Notes under the pieces: generated by a model
The model's input: only the letters and a program-made list of their open reading frames with translations
The model's database searches: none
Told to the model about the DNA's origin: nothing
Part shown: one piece after another, positions 43,122 to 50,520 of the stretch
Position numbering within the stretch: position 1 is the stretch's first letter
Layout of the letters: each line of letters begins with the position of its first letter
Assembly: GCF_016863035.1 (NCBI RefSeq)
Contig: NZ_BOOC01000011.1
Span: 124,001-188,000 of the forward strand
From: Microbispora corallina
GTDB taxonomy: Bacteria > Actinomycetota > Actinomycetes > Streptosporangiales > Streptosporangiaceae
Length of the DNA: 64,000 nt
Reading direction: 5' to 3'
Program-made: the position numbers and the translations under genes

Positions 43122-43412
43122 GGGACCAACCCTAACCCCCTGTGCCGAGCAGGGCCGGACGCACCGCCTCCGCCTGACATTTCGGGTTATTTCAGAGGCG
43201 CTTTTCCGGGGAAACGCCGCCATTTCGGGTTTTGGCATACGGGCAGCTCAGCGAATTGAAGTTCGGAATTGACACGCGGAAAGGCCGCCGCACATAATCG
43301 GAGCTGTTCAGCGATCTCGCTCTCCCGAAACGACATTCACCGGCGATTTCCCTGTGCCCCTGAAATTGCAGGCGAAAAAGCTGTCGGACCGTTATGCCGT
43401 AACCGGAAAAGA
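43122..43412 (+). promoter_or_regulatory. promoter region of the encapsulin operon
   Basis: A 291-base A/T-enriched intergenic stretch. TTGACA (43269-43274) and CATAAT (43293-43298) are 18 bases apart, a near-consensus housekeeping promoter, with a 5' UTR of about 110-125 bases. Upstream, ATTTCGGGTT occurs twice as a direct repeat (43179-43188 and 43222-43231), a candidate activator or repressor site. No gene seen. Confidence 0.65.
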
Positions 43413-44822
43413 ATGGTGGTGGGGGTTGTGACGGAAACGGTGGACCCGGCCGTGAACGGCGCGCGGACGAGCCTCGGCACGACGGCGGCGCGAAATCTCG
43501 CGACGACGACCAAATCCGTGCCGCAGATGCAGGGCATCTCCTCGCGCTGGCTGCTGCGGATGCTCCCCTGGGTGCAGGTGCCCGGCGGCACGTACCGGGT
43601 CAACCGCCGGCTCAGTTACGCGGTGGGCGACGGCCGGGTCAGCTTCACCTCGACCGGAGCCCGGGTCGAGGTCATCCCCGCGGAGCTGTGCGAGCTTCCC
43701 GCGCTGCGGGGCTTCGACGACGGGGAGGTCCTCCAGGCCCTCGCGGGCCGGTTCGTCCAGCAGGAGTTCCAGCCGGGGGACGCCGTGGTCGAGGCGGGCG
43801 GCCCGGCCGACCAGATCGTGCTGATCGCGCACGGCAAGGTCACCAGGCTCGGCGAGGGGCCGTACGGCGACGAGGTCGTGCTGGGGGTGCTGGCCGACGG
43901 CGACTACTTCGGCGAGCAGGCGCTCCTCGGCGAGGCGGACCGGTGGGAGTTCACCGTGCGGGCGACGACCCCGTGCACGGTCATGGTCCTGCCCCGGCAG
44001 GTGTTCGCGAGCGTCATGGCCCAGTCGGACTCCCTGCGGTCGCATCTGGAGCGCTACCGGTCGGGCCCCCGCCTCCCGCAGAACCGGCACGGCGAGGCGG
44101 CGATCGAGCTCGCCTCGGGCCACTCCGGCGAGCCCGATCTGCCGGCCACGTTCGTCGACTACGAGGCGACCCCACGGGAGTACGAGCTGAGCGTCGCGCA
44201 GACGGTCCTGCGCGTGCACACCCGCGTCGCCGACCTGTACAACGAGCCGATGGACCAGGTCGAGCAGCAGCTCCGCCTGACGGTCGAGGCGTTGCGGGAG
44301 CGGCAGGAGCACGAGCTCGTCAACAACCGCGAGTTCGGCCTGCTGCACAACGCCGACCTCAAGCAGCGCATCTACACCCGCACCGGCCCACCGACGCCCG
44401 ACGACCTCGACGAGCTGCTCAGCCGGCGGAGGAGCTCCCACTTCTTCCTCGCGCATCCCCGCACGATCGCGGCGTTCGGCCGGGAGTGCACCAAGCGCGG
44501 CGTCTACCCGGCCCCGGTCGAGCTGCACGGGCGGACCGTGCCCGCCTGGCGCGGCGTCCCCATCCTGCCCTGCAACAAGATCCCCGTCACCGAGGCCAGG
44601 ACCAGTTCGATCCTGGTCCTCCGCGCCGGCGAAGACGACCAGGGGGTGATCGGCCTGCACAAGACCGGCATCCCGGACGAGTACGAGCCCAGCCTGTCGG
44701 TCCGGTTCATGGGCATCAACGAGAAGGCCGTCATCTCGTATCTGGTGAGCGCCTACTATTCCGCCGCCGTTCTCGTGCCCGACGCCCTCGGCGTCCTGGA
44801 GAATGTCGAGATCGGGCACTGA
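43413..44822 (+). CDS. family 2B encapsulin shell protein with cyclic-nucleotide-binding domain
   Basis: A 469-residue HK97-fold nanocompartment shell protein. The N-terminal arm and '[20 protein letters not shown]' are typical of family 2 encapsulins. A cNMP-binding-like domain is inserted at about residues 100-206 ('[18 protein letters not shown]' is its phosphate-binding-cassette region), which defines subfamily 2B. The capsid core resumes afterwards ('[18 protein letters not shown]', '[19 protein letters not shown]', '[20 protein letters not shown]'). The protein self-assembles into a shell that packages the enzyme encoded beside it. ATG 43413 is given, but GTG 43428 has the better GGGGG site. 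The adjacent polyprenyl synthase is the likely cargo. Confidence 0.93.
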   Translation: MVVGVVTETVDPAVNGARTSLGTTAARNLATTTKSVPQMQGISSRWLLRMLPWVQVPGGTYRVNRRLSYAVGDGRVSFTSTGARVEVIPAELCELPALRGFDDGEVLQALAGRFVQQEFQPGDAVVEAGGPADQIVLIAHGKVTRLGEGPYGDEVVLGVLADGDYFGEQALLGEADRWEFTVRATTPCTVMVLPRQVFASVMAQSDSLRSHLERYRSGPRLPQNRHGEAAIELASGHSGEPDLPATFVDYEATPREYELSVAQTVLRVHTRVADLYNEPMDQVEQQLRLTVEALRERQEHELVNNREFGLLHNADLKQRIYTRTGPPTPDDLDELLSRRRSSHFFLAHPRTIAAFGRECTKRGVYPAPVELHGRTVPAWRGVPILPCNKIPVTEARTSSILVLRAGEDDQGVIGLHKTGIPDEYEPSLSVRFMGINEKAVISYLVSAYYSAAVLVPDALGVLENVEIGH

Positions 44823-44843
44823 CTGCCGGGCCCTGAGGGCCTG

Positions 44844-44880
44844 GCGCTGAGGTTCGGCGCTGAGTTCGACGCTGAGGGCG
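44844..44880 (+). repeat. short 12-13-base tandem repeat
   Basis: Three imperfect copies of GCGCTGAGTTCG (variants GCGCTGAGGTTCG and ACGCTGAGGGCG) follow the encapsulin stop codon. Function unknown; could be a slippage product. Confidence 0.5.
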
Positions 44881-44885
44881 ACGAG

Positions 44886-44929
44886 ACCCCCGGATCCCGG
44901 TACGGGTGCCCCCGCCGGGATCCGGGGGT
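44886..44929 (+). terminator. perfect 15-bp hairpin between shell and cargo genes
   Basis: Arms ACCCCCGGATCCCGG (44886-44900) and CCGGGATCCGGGGGT (44915-44929) are exact complements with a 14-base loop. No T-run follows, so it may be a partial terminator, an RNA-processing site or an mRNA-stabilising structure separating the encapsulin and prenyltransferase messages. Confidence 0.65.
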
Positions 44930-45024
44930 ACGTAGAAGGTCCCGGCACGGCGTCCCGGATCGGGCCACGGGGCCCGCGGACGCGGCCGGGGCGGGCGGCT
45001 TCCTGACCCGACAGATGGGTGGTG

Positions 45025-46098
45025 ATGGCTGTGACCGTTGACTCCCGCAAGACCCCGGCCCCGGACGGGCGGGCGGCCGCCGTTCCGGACGTGCGGCGCG
45101 CGGACGAGGTGCTGGGCTGGTCCAGGGGACTGCTCGACCTCCCCCTGCGGCAGGCCGTGGCGACGCTCGCCCCGCCGATGCGGCGGGTGGCCGGCTACCA
45201 CTTCGGGTGGTGGGACGAGCGCGAGCGGCCGATCGAGGCCGACGGCGGCAAGGCGCTGCGTCCCGCGCTCGTGCTGCTCGCCGCGGAGGCCGCCGGCGGA
45301 CAGGCCGGGGACGCCGTCCCGGCAGCCGTCGCGGTCGAGCTCGTGCACAACTTCTCCCTGGTCCACGACGACGTCATCGACGGGGACACCACCCGGCGCC
45401 ACCGGCCGACGGCCTGGAGCGCGTTCGGCCGGACGGCCGCCATCCTGGCCGGGGACGCCCTGCTGTCGCTCGCCTTCACCGCGGTGACGAGGGGAGGGCG
45501 GGCCGGCGAGGGGGTACGTGTGCTCGGGGCGTGCGTGCAGTCGCTGCTGGACGGCCAGAGCGCCGACGTGGACTTCGAGCTGCGGACCGACGTGGGGCTG
45601 GCCGAGTGCCTGCGGATGGCCGAGGGCAAGACCGGCGCCCTCATGGGGTGCGCCTGCGCCCTCGGCGCCCTGTACGGCGGCGCCACGAGCGGCCGGGCCG
45701 CGAATCTGGCGGCGTTCGGGGAACGGCTCGGGCTGGCGTTCCAGGTCGTCGACGACCTGCTCGGCATCTGGGGCGACCCCGCCGTGACCGGCAAGCCCGT
45801 CCACTCGGACCTGCGCAGCAGGAAGAAGTCGCTGCCGGTCGTGGCCGCGCTGACGTCCGGGACGCCGGCCGGCGCCGAGCTCGCCGAGCTCTACCACCAG
45901 GAGCCGCCGCTGTCGCCGTGCGACCTGACCAGGGCCGCGGAGCTGGTCGAGGAGGCCGGCGGCCGCGAGTGGAGCGTCGCGGCGGTGGACGACCTGCTGG
46001 CCGAGGCCCTCGACCGGCTGCGGGCGGCCGAGCCCGAGCCGCGGGCCGCGGCCGAGCTGGAGGCCCTCGCCCGCCTCGCCGCCGACCGCGACCACTGA
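45025..46098 (+). CDS. polyprenyl diphosphate synthase, probable encapsulin cargo
   Basis: A 357-residue all-alpha trans-isoprenyl diphosphate synthase. The first aspartate-rich motif DDVID starts at Asp115, the second 'DDLLGIWGD' at Asp243, and 'GGKALRP' near Lys76 binds the diphosphate. Phe110, five residues before the first motif, and the lack of a two-residue insertion in it suggest a C15-C20 product (inference). The first 25-30 residues are Pro/Ala/Arg-rich and absent from free enzymes, as expected of a disordered cargo-loading segment in family 2B systems. ATG 45025 is chosen after GTG 45019 and 45022; the ribosome binding site is weak. No terpene cyclase or methyltransferase is nearby. 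Confidence 0.92.
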   Translation: MAVTVDSRKTPAPDGRAAAVPDVRRADEVLGWSRGLLDLPLRQAVATLAPPMRRVAGYHFGWWDERERPIEADGGKALRPALVLLAAEAAGGQAGDAVPAAVAVELVHNFSLVHDDVIDGDTTRRHRPTAWSAFGRTAAILAGDALLSLAFTAVTRGGRAGEGVRVLGACVQSLLDGQSADVDFELRTDVGLAECLRMAEGKTGALMGCACALGALYGGATSGRAANLAAFGERLGLAFQVVDDLLGIWGDPAVTGKPVHSDLRSRKKSLPVVAALTSGTPAGAELAELYHQEPPLSPCDLTRAAELVEEAGGREWSVAAVDDLLAEALDRLRAAEPEPRAAAELEALARLAADRDH

Positions 46099-46158
46099 GC
46101 CGTTCGGGGCGTGGTGACGCCGGTCCCTACACGTCGAGCACAACCGGGACGACGTGAT

Positions 46159-47253
46159 TCATGACGGGACCTCCGCTTCGGTGCTCGCGCAGACCGGCTG
46201 GGTGCGGCGGAGGTAGGACCAGGCGGCCGCGCTCAGTGCGATGCCGTAAACGGCGAAGGCGCCGAGCCCGAACCAGGTCACCAGCAGGGCGTCGCCCGGG
46301 GTAGGGAGGTCCCCCCGGGAGACGGTCACCACACCCACCGTGCCGAGCGCGGCGTAGACCGCGCCGACCGTGCCGTAGGGCGCGAGCGTCGCGGCGCCGA
46401 TCAGCGCGGGGGTGAGCGGCAGCCAGCGAGGCACCCGCCTGCCGCGCAGGGCGAGCGTCCACCGGGGGAACACCTGCCCCCACGGTCGTACCAGGCCGAG
46501 GATGAGGAACACTCCGAGCGCGGCCAGCAGCGCCGTCGCGTCGACGCCCCAGTGCGCCAGGGTGAGCCACACCCCCGAGGCGCCGTTGCGCTCGGCTGTC
46601 GCCAGCATCTGCGCTCCGCTGACGCCGGCGAAGGTCCCGCCCAGCGCCCACGTCGTCTTCATGGCCGCGTACGGCAGGAACGCCGCGGCGCCCGCATAGG
46701 CCAGCAGGCGGACGCGCCGTGGAGCGGCCGTGGGCTCCGGCCTGCGCCGTGCGGTGGAGGAGGTGTGCACGGCGCCGCAGCGCGGGCAGGTCCCGTACGC
46801 GGAGGACCGGTGGGAGCGGGCCGTGGCGATGAGCAGCACCACGCCGGACGCGGCGAGCGCCCGGTTGCCGGTCGCCGTCCAGCTGTCGACGGTCTGGTTG
46901 AAGACCAAGGTGATCACGTCCATCAGCAGGCCGAATGCGGCCAGGCCGCACACCACGCACAGGCCCGCCAGCGTGACGGAAAGGACCGGCCGGGGAATCC
47001 GCCGGCCCCACGGCCGAAGGCCGGCCAGGGTCGCCGTCGCCGCCGGGACGGCCACGGCCACGACGGCCCAGTTCAGGCCGACCGGCAGCGGCTCCGTGGC
47101 GCGGTAGAACAGCGCGGTCCCGGTCAGCGCGGAGACCAGGCCGAACGTTCCGTAGACCACCGCCCAGCCGAAGGCCGCGTACCCGGTCCAGGACGACCGC
47201 CGACGCCGCCGGCCGGGTGATGACACATCCGCCGTACGGGCGATCTCAGTCAT
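46159..47253 (-). CDS. multi-pass membrane protein of unknown function
   Basis: A 364-residue protein with about eight hydrophobic helices in pairs. A cytoplasmic or exposed loop in the middle carries 'CPRCG', half of a zinc-ribbon-like motif, without an obvious partner pair. Charged N-terminal 'GRRRRR' suggests a cytoplasmic N-terminus. It converges on the prenyltransferase gene but no functional connection is visible; a membrane partner of terpenoid metabolism would be speculation. Not recognised. Confidence 0.75.
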   Translation of the reverse strand: MTEIARTADVSSPGRRRRRSSWTGYAAFGWAVVYGTFGLVSALTGTALFYRATEPLPVGLNWAVVAVAVPAATATLAGLRPWGRRIPRPVLSVTLAGLCVVCGLAAFGLLMDVITLVFNQTVDSWTATGNRALAASGVVLLIATARSHRSSAYGTCPRCGAVHTSSTARRRPEPTAAPRRVRLLAYAGAAAFLPYAAMKTTWALGGTFAGVSGAQMLATAERNGASGVWLTLAHWGVDATALLAALGVFLILGLVRPWGQVFPRWTLALRGRRVPRWLPLTPALIGAATLAPYGTVGAVYAALGTVGVVTVSRGDLPTPGDALLVTWFGLGAFAVYGIALSAAAWSYLRRTQPVCASTEAEVPS

Positions 47254-47381
47254 GATCCGACCAGCGGAGCGGTTCTGTGATACGCCGTGCGTCCGTCATG
47301 TTTCGCAACTTATGAGGGAGAGCCTGTGGCGAAGCTGAGATGGGCTGAGAAAGCTCACAGGGGGCTTCGCCGGCGGCGCGG

Positions 47382-47891
47382 CTAACGCCGGCTGAGGCCG
47401 TCGAGCAGGAGAGGCAGGAAGCGTTCCGGGATGACGCCCGGATGGCAGGCGAACACGTTGAGCAGCTCCATGAGGTCGCCGGTGCCGACATCCGGACGCA
47501 TCGCACCGTCCGCCTGCGCCTGCCGTACCAACGCGTCGAGGCGCTGCACCAGTGCCTGCCTCGCCTGCGGCGCGGAGGTCCCGGCCAGTGCGGCCGCGAT
47601 GGCGCCGCGGCCCTTCTCCACGCTGTGGACGACGAAGGCGCGAACGGCCGCCCAGGCATCAGGCTCGGCCGCCACGGCGCGGTCGAGGCCGTCCATGAGC
47701 TCGTGGACGTACTGCTCCGCCAGTGCGGCGAGCAGCACGGCGCGGTCGGGAAAACGGCGGTAGAGCGTGCCGACGCCGACGCCGGCCCGGCGGGCGATCA
47801 GCTCCATCGGCGCGTCGGCGCCCCGCTCGGCCACCGCGTCGCGTGCGGCCTCGAGGATCCTGTCCCGATTGCGGCGGGCGTCGGCGCGCAT
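47382..47891 (-). CDS. TetR-family transcriptional regulator
   Basis: A 169-residue repressor. HTH about residues 8-55 ('IARRAGVGVGTLYRRFPDR') followed by a short ligand-binding domain of the type seen in regulators of short-chain dehydrogenases. The ATG at 47891 is supported by GGGGGAG upstream. It is divergent from the NmrA-like gene with an 79-base shared control region, so self-regulation together with that gene is likely. Confidence 0.9.
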   Translation of the reverse strand: MRADARRNRDRILEAARDAVAERGADAPMELIARRAGVGVGTLYRRFPDRAVLLAALAEQYVHELMDGLDRAVAAEPDAWAAVRAFVVHSVEKGRGAIAAALAGTSAPQARQALVQRLDALVRQAQADGAMRPDVGTGDLMELLNVFACHPGVIPERFLPLLLDGLSRR

Positions 47892-47970
47892 GGAAACTCC
47901 CCCAGAACTGGACGACCGGCTTCCACTTAGTATAGAACCGGAAACTGACATTCCGCTTAGGGGGATCGCG
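47892..47970. promoter_or_regulatory. shared operator region of the TetR/NmrA pair
   Basis: Contains a near-duplicate TTCCACTTAG / TTCCGCTTAG and the dyad CGGAA-N7-TTCCG between the two divergent starts. These are the candidate TetR binding sites. A/T content is locally high (TTAGTATAGAA), fitting overlapping -10 boxes. Confidence 0.5.
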
Positions 47971-48768
47971 ATGATTGTGGTGACGGGTGCGACAGGCACG
48001 ATCGGGCGCGCGCTGATCGAGGAGCTCGGCGGTGCCGCGCGAGCCGTGGTGCGGCGCGCGGACCAGGGCGAGGAGCTGGGATGCGACTACGTGGTCGGCG
48101 ACCTGGAGCGGCCGGAGAGCATCCCGCTCGAGCCGGGTGACAGGCTCTTCCTGAACAGCTCGCTGTGGCCGGGTTTCGTGCGAGCGCACCAGGCCGTCAT
48201 CGACCGGGCGGCGGCCGTGGGTGTGGCGCAGGTGGTGACCGTCTCCGTGCGCGGCGTGACGTCGGGCAGCCTGCTCGGGTTCGGCATGCACGGGCAGGTC
48301 GACGAGCATCTCAAGGCGTCGGGAGTGCCGTGGTCGATCCTGGCGCCCGTCGGCTTCATGCAGAATCTCGCGGGCGACGTCGACGAGGAGGGGCGGATGT
48401 TCGGTTCGTACGGCGGTGGCCGCGTCGGCTACATCGACGCGCGTGACATCGCGGCGGTCGCGGCCGTGCTGCTGACGCGTCCTGTCGGGGCCGACGCCAC
48501 GTACGAGCTCACCGGGCCGTCGGCGCCCACGCATGACGAGGTCGCCGCCGAGCTCACCCGGGCATCCGGCCGGGCCGTGCGTCACGTGGACCTGTCGGTG
48601 GGGGAGGCCGCCGTTCACCTGGAGAAGCGCGGCATGCCCGCCCAGGCGGCCCGTGACCTTGCCGAACTCATGGCGCAGATCGGCGACGGGCGCTGGGCGA
48701 GCACGACCACGACCGTGGCCGACATCCTGGGCCGCGAACCGCGTTCGCTGCGGGAGTTCCTCGGGTAG
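47971..48768 (+). CDS. NmrA-like NAD(P)-binding SDR family protein
   Basis: A 265-residue atypical short-chain dehydrogenase. The Rossmann loop is 'VVTGATGTIGRALIEEL', near the N-terminus. The catalytic Tyr-x3-Lys of classical SDRs is absent, as usual in NmrA/NAD(P)H-azoreductase-like members, so it may be a redox sensor or a reductase. 'YIDARDIAAVAAVLLT' and 'YELTGPSAPTHDEVA' are family blocks. ATG 47971 has AGGGGGATCG upstream. Divergent from its probable TetR regulator. Confidence 0.9.
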   Translation: MIVVTGATGTIGRALIEELGGAARAVVRRADQGEELGCDYVVGDLERPESIPLEPGDRLFLNSSLWPGFVRAHQAVIDRAAAVGVAQVVTVSVRGVTSGSLLGFGMHGQVDEHLKASGVPWSILAPVGFMQNLAGDVDEEGRMFGSYGGGRVGYIDARDIAAVAAVLLTRPVGADATYELTGPSAPTHDEVAAELTRASGRAVRHVDLSVGEAAVHLEKRGMPAQAARDLAELMAQIGDGRWASTTTTVADILGREPRSLREFLG

Positions 48769-48796
48769 ACGCGCGGACCGCCGTCTCGCCTCGTCC

Positions 48797-49852
48797 TCAC
48801 GATCCGGCGAGGGTGACGACCACCTTGACGTCGTCCTCCTCGTGGGCAAAGGCCTCGGCGAAGCGGTCGAGCGGGACCCGGCGGGAGATCAGCCGCACCA
48901 GCCACGCGGGGTCGGCCTCGGCGAGCGCGGCGGCCGCGGTGGCGTAGTGGCCCGTGTTGGCGTTGACCGAGCCGACCACCACGTCGTTCTCCAGCACCAT
49001 CTCGCGGTTGAGCGTCCCGGCGTCCACCGTGATCCGCCGACCGGCGGGGGAGACGCCCGTGAGGCAGACGATCCCGTACGGCGCGGTCGTGGCGATCGCG
49101 TCGAACACGACGTCGGCCGCGCCGGTCGCCTCGATCACGACGTCCGGCCGCGCCCCGGCGACCGCCTCGTCGAAGGCGCCGGAATGGTAGGTGGCGCCGA
49201 GATCGGCGACGAGGGCGGGCTTCGGGCCCGTGGTGACGCGGTCGAGGACGTGCACGTCGAGCCCGCGCTGCACGCCGAGCAGCGCGGCCAGCAGGCCGAT
49301 GGGCCCGGCGCCCGTCACCAGGGCCGTCCGCGGCTCGAACCAGGCCCGCGCCCCCACCTTGTCGACCTGCTCCCACGCCTTGGCGACCACCGAGGTGGGC
49401 TCCATCAGCATGCCGACCTCGGCCAGGCCGGGGTCGAGCCGCACCGCGTACTCCGGCTCCACGGCCCACGACTCGCTCGCGTACCCGTCGAGCTCCTTGA
49501 TGCCCCGCTCGGTGTAGCGGCCGTTGCGGCACATGTCGAACTGCCCGTGGGCGCAGGCCCCGCACGGCACCGGGTCGGGCCGCCGGACCAGGCCGACGAC
49601 GAGGTCGCCGGGCGAGAAGCCGCTGCCGGACGGGGCACGCCTCACCCGCCCCAGGGACTCGTGCCCGATCACCAGCCGCTCGCGCCCGGGCGGCGCCCAG
49701 CCGTAGTCGCCCGCGGCGATCTCCTTGTCGGTGCCGCACACGCCGACCGCGAGCCCGTCGACCAGCAGGTCACCCGGCCCGGCCTCCGGCTCCGGCACGT
49801 CGGAGACCGCGAGCGAGCCGCCGGTCCGCGGGACGACCGTGAGTGCGCGCAT
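48797..49852 (-). CDS. glucose 1-dehydrogenase-like zinc-dependent alcohol dehydrogenase
   Basis: A 351-residue medium-chain dehydrogenase. Catalytic zinc ligands Cys in 'GVCGTDKEI' and His/Glu in 'VIGHESLGRV' are present; structural-zinc cysteines are in 'PCGACAHGQFDMC'. The NAD(P) loop is 'TGAGPIGLLAALLG'. The C-terminal half resembles archaeal-type glucose dehydrogenases, so an aldose substrate is likely but unproven. It is the last of four co-oriented genes, 24 bases after the MarR gene. Confidence 0.88.
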   Translation of the reverse strand: MRALTVVPRTGGSLAVSDVPEPEAGPGDLLVDGLAVGVCGTDKEIAAGDYGWAPPGRERLVIGHESLGRVRRAPSGSGFSPGDLVVGLVRRPDPVPCGACAHGQFDMCRNGRYTERGIKELDGYASESWAVEPEYAVRLDPGLAEVGMLMEPTSVVAKAWEQVDKVGARAWFEPRTALVTGAGPIGLLAALLGVQRGLDVHVLDRVTTGPKPALVADLGATYHSGAFDEAVAGARPDVVIEATGAADVVFDAIATTAPYGIVCLTGVSPAGRRITVDAGTLNREMVLENDVVVGSVNANTGHYATAAAALAEADPAWLVRLISRRVPLDRFAEAFAHEEDDVKVVVTLAGS

Positions 49853-49876
49853 GACGCAGTCCTTCCGTCGGGCCTG

Positions 49877-50506
49877 TCAGGGACGGCCGTCGCCGCCGGG
49901 CCTCACGGACCCGGCGGCGGCGGTCAGCTCGGTGAGGGTGTCGGCGAGCGTCCGCCGGGTGGCGGGCGACAGGATGTCCAGCGCCGCGGCGATGTCCCGC
50001 CGGCGGGCGGCGCGGAGCTCGTCCAGCGACCGCCGGCCCAGCGGGGTCACGGTGATGCTGATCTCCCGCCGGCTGTGCGGGGCGAGCAGCCGGGCCACCA
50101 GGCCGGCCGCGTCGAGCCGGGCCACCAGCCGCCCGGCGGCCGAGATCGACATGGCGAGCCGTGCGGCAAGCGTGCTGAGGTTGAGCGGACCGTGCCGGTC
50201 CACGGCCAGCAGCACGCGCAGCTGGGTCAGCGACAACTCGCTCTGCTCGGCCACCGCGTTGAGCGTCATCTCCACCAGCGCGAGCGAGGCCTTCTCGACC
50301 CGCCACGCCGCGTCCGCCAGGTCGTCCCCGCCGCGCGCGGCGCCCTCCGGCCCGCCGTCCTCGGGCTCGCCCTCCCATACGGCCCGGTCCTCAGGACCGC
50401 CGTCATCAGGCCCGCGCTCCGGCACGAGGTCGTCGCTCTCCCGCGGAGCGTCCTCCCACGCGGGGCCGCCGGGCCTGCCGGTCGGGAGGCTCATCAGGGG
50501 GCTCAT
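49877..50506 (-). CDS. MarR-family transcriptional regulator
   Basis: A 209-residue regulator. The winged helix lies at about 85-150 ('LSTLAARLAMSISAAGRLVA') in a MarR fold. The first 60 residues are an acidic Gly/Asp/Glu/Pro-rich extension not found in typical MarR proteins (about 145 residues). ATG 50506 is preferred for its strong GGAGGAG site; ATG 50524 would overlap the upstream stop (ATGA). Position inside the oxidation operon suggests it controls that operon. Confidence 0.88.
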   Translation of the reverse strand: MSPLMSLPTGRPGGPAWEDAPRESDDLVPERGPDDGGPEDRAVWEGEPEDGGPEGAARGGDDLADAAWRVEKASLALVEMTLNAVAEQSELSLTQLRVLLAVDRHGPLNLSTLAARLAMSISAAGRLVARLDAAGLVARLLAPHSRREISITVTPLGRRSLDELRAARRRDIAAALDILSPATRRTLADTLTELTAAAGSVRPGGDGRP

Positions 50507-50520
50507 GCTCTCCTCCACGT

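Noticed and set aside
43260..43412. Extended N-terminus of the encapsulin in the open frame upstream of 43413
   Set aside because: This stretch contains the -35/-10 promoter elements and lacks coding-like composition; family 2 shells begin close to the chosen start.
46127..46162. 11-codon ORF MNHVVPVVLDV overlapping the membrane-protein stop (ATGA)
   Set aside because: The overlap pattern is tempting but the ORF is too short and shows no further support; probably chance.
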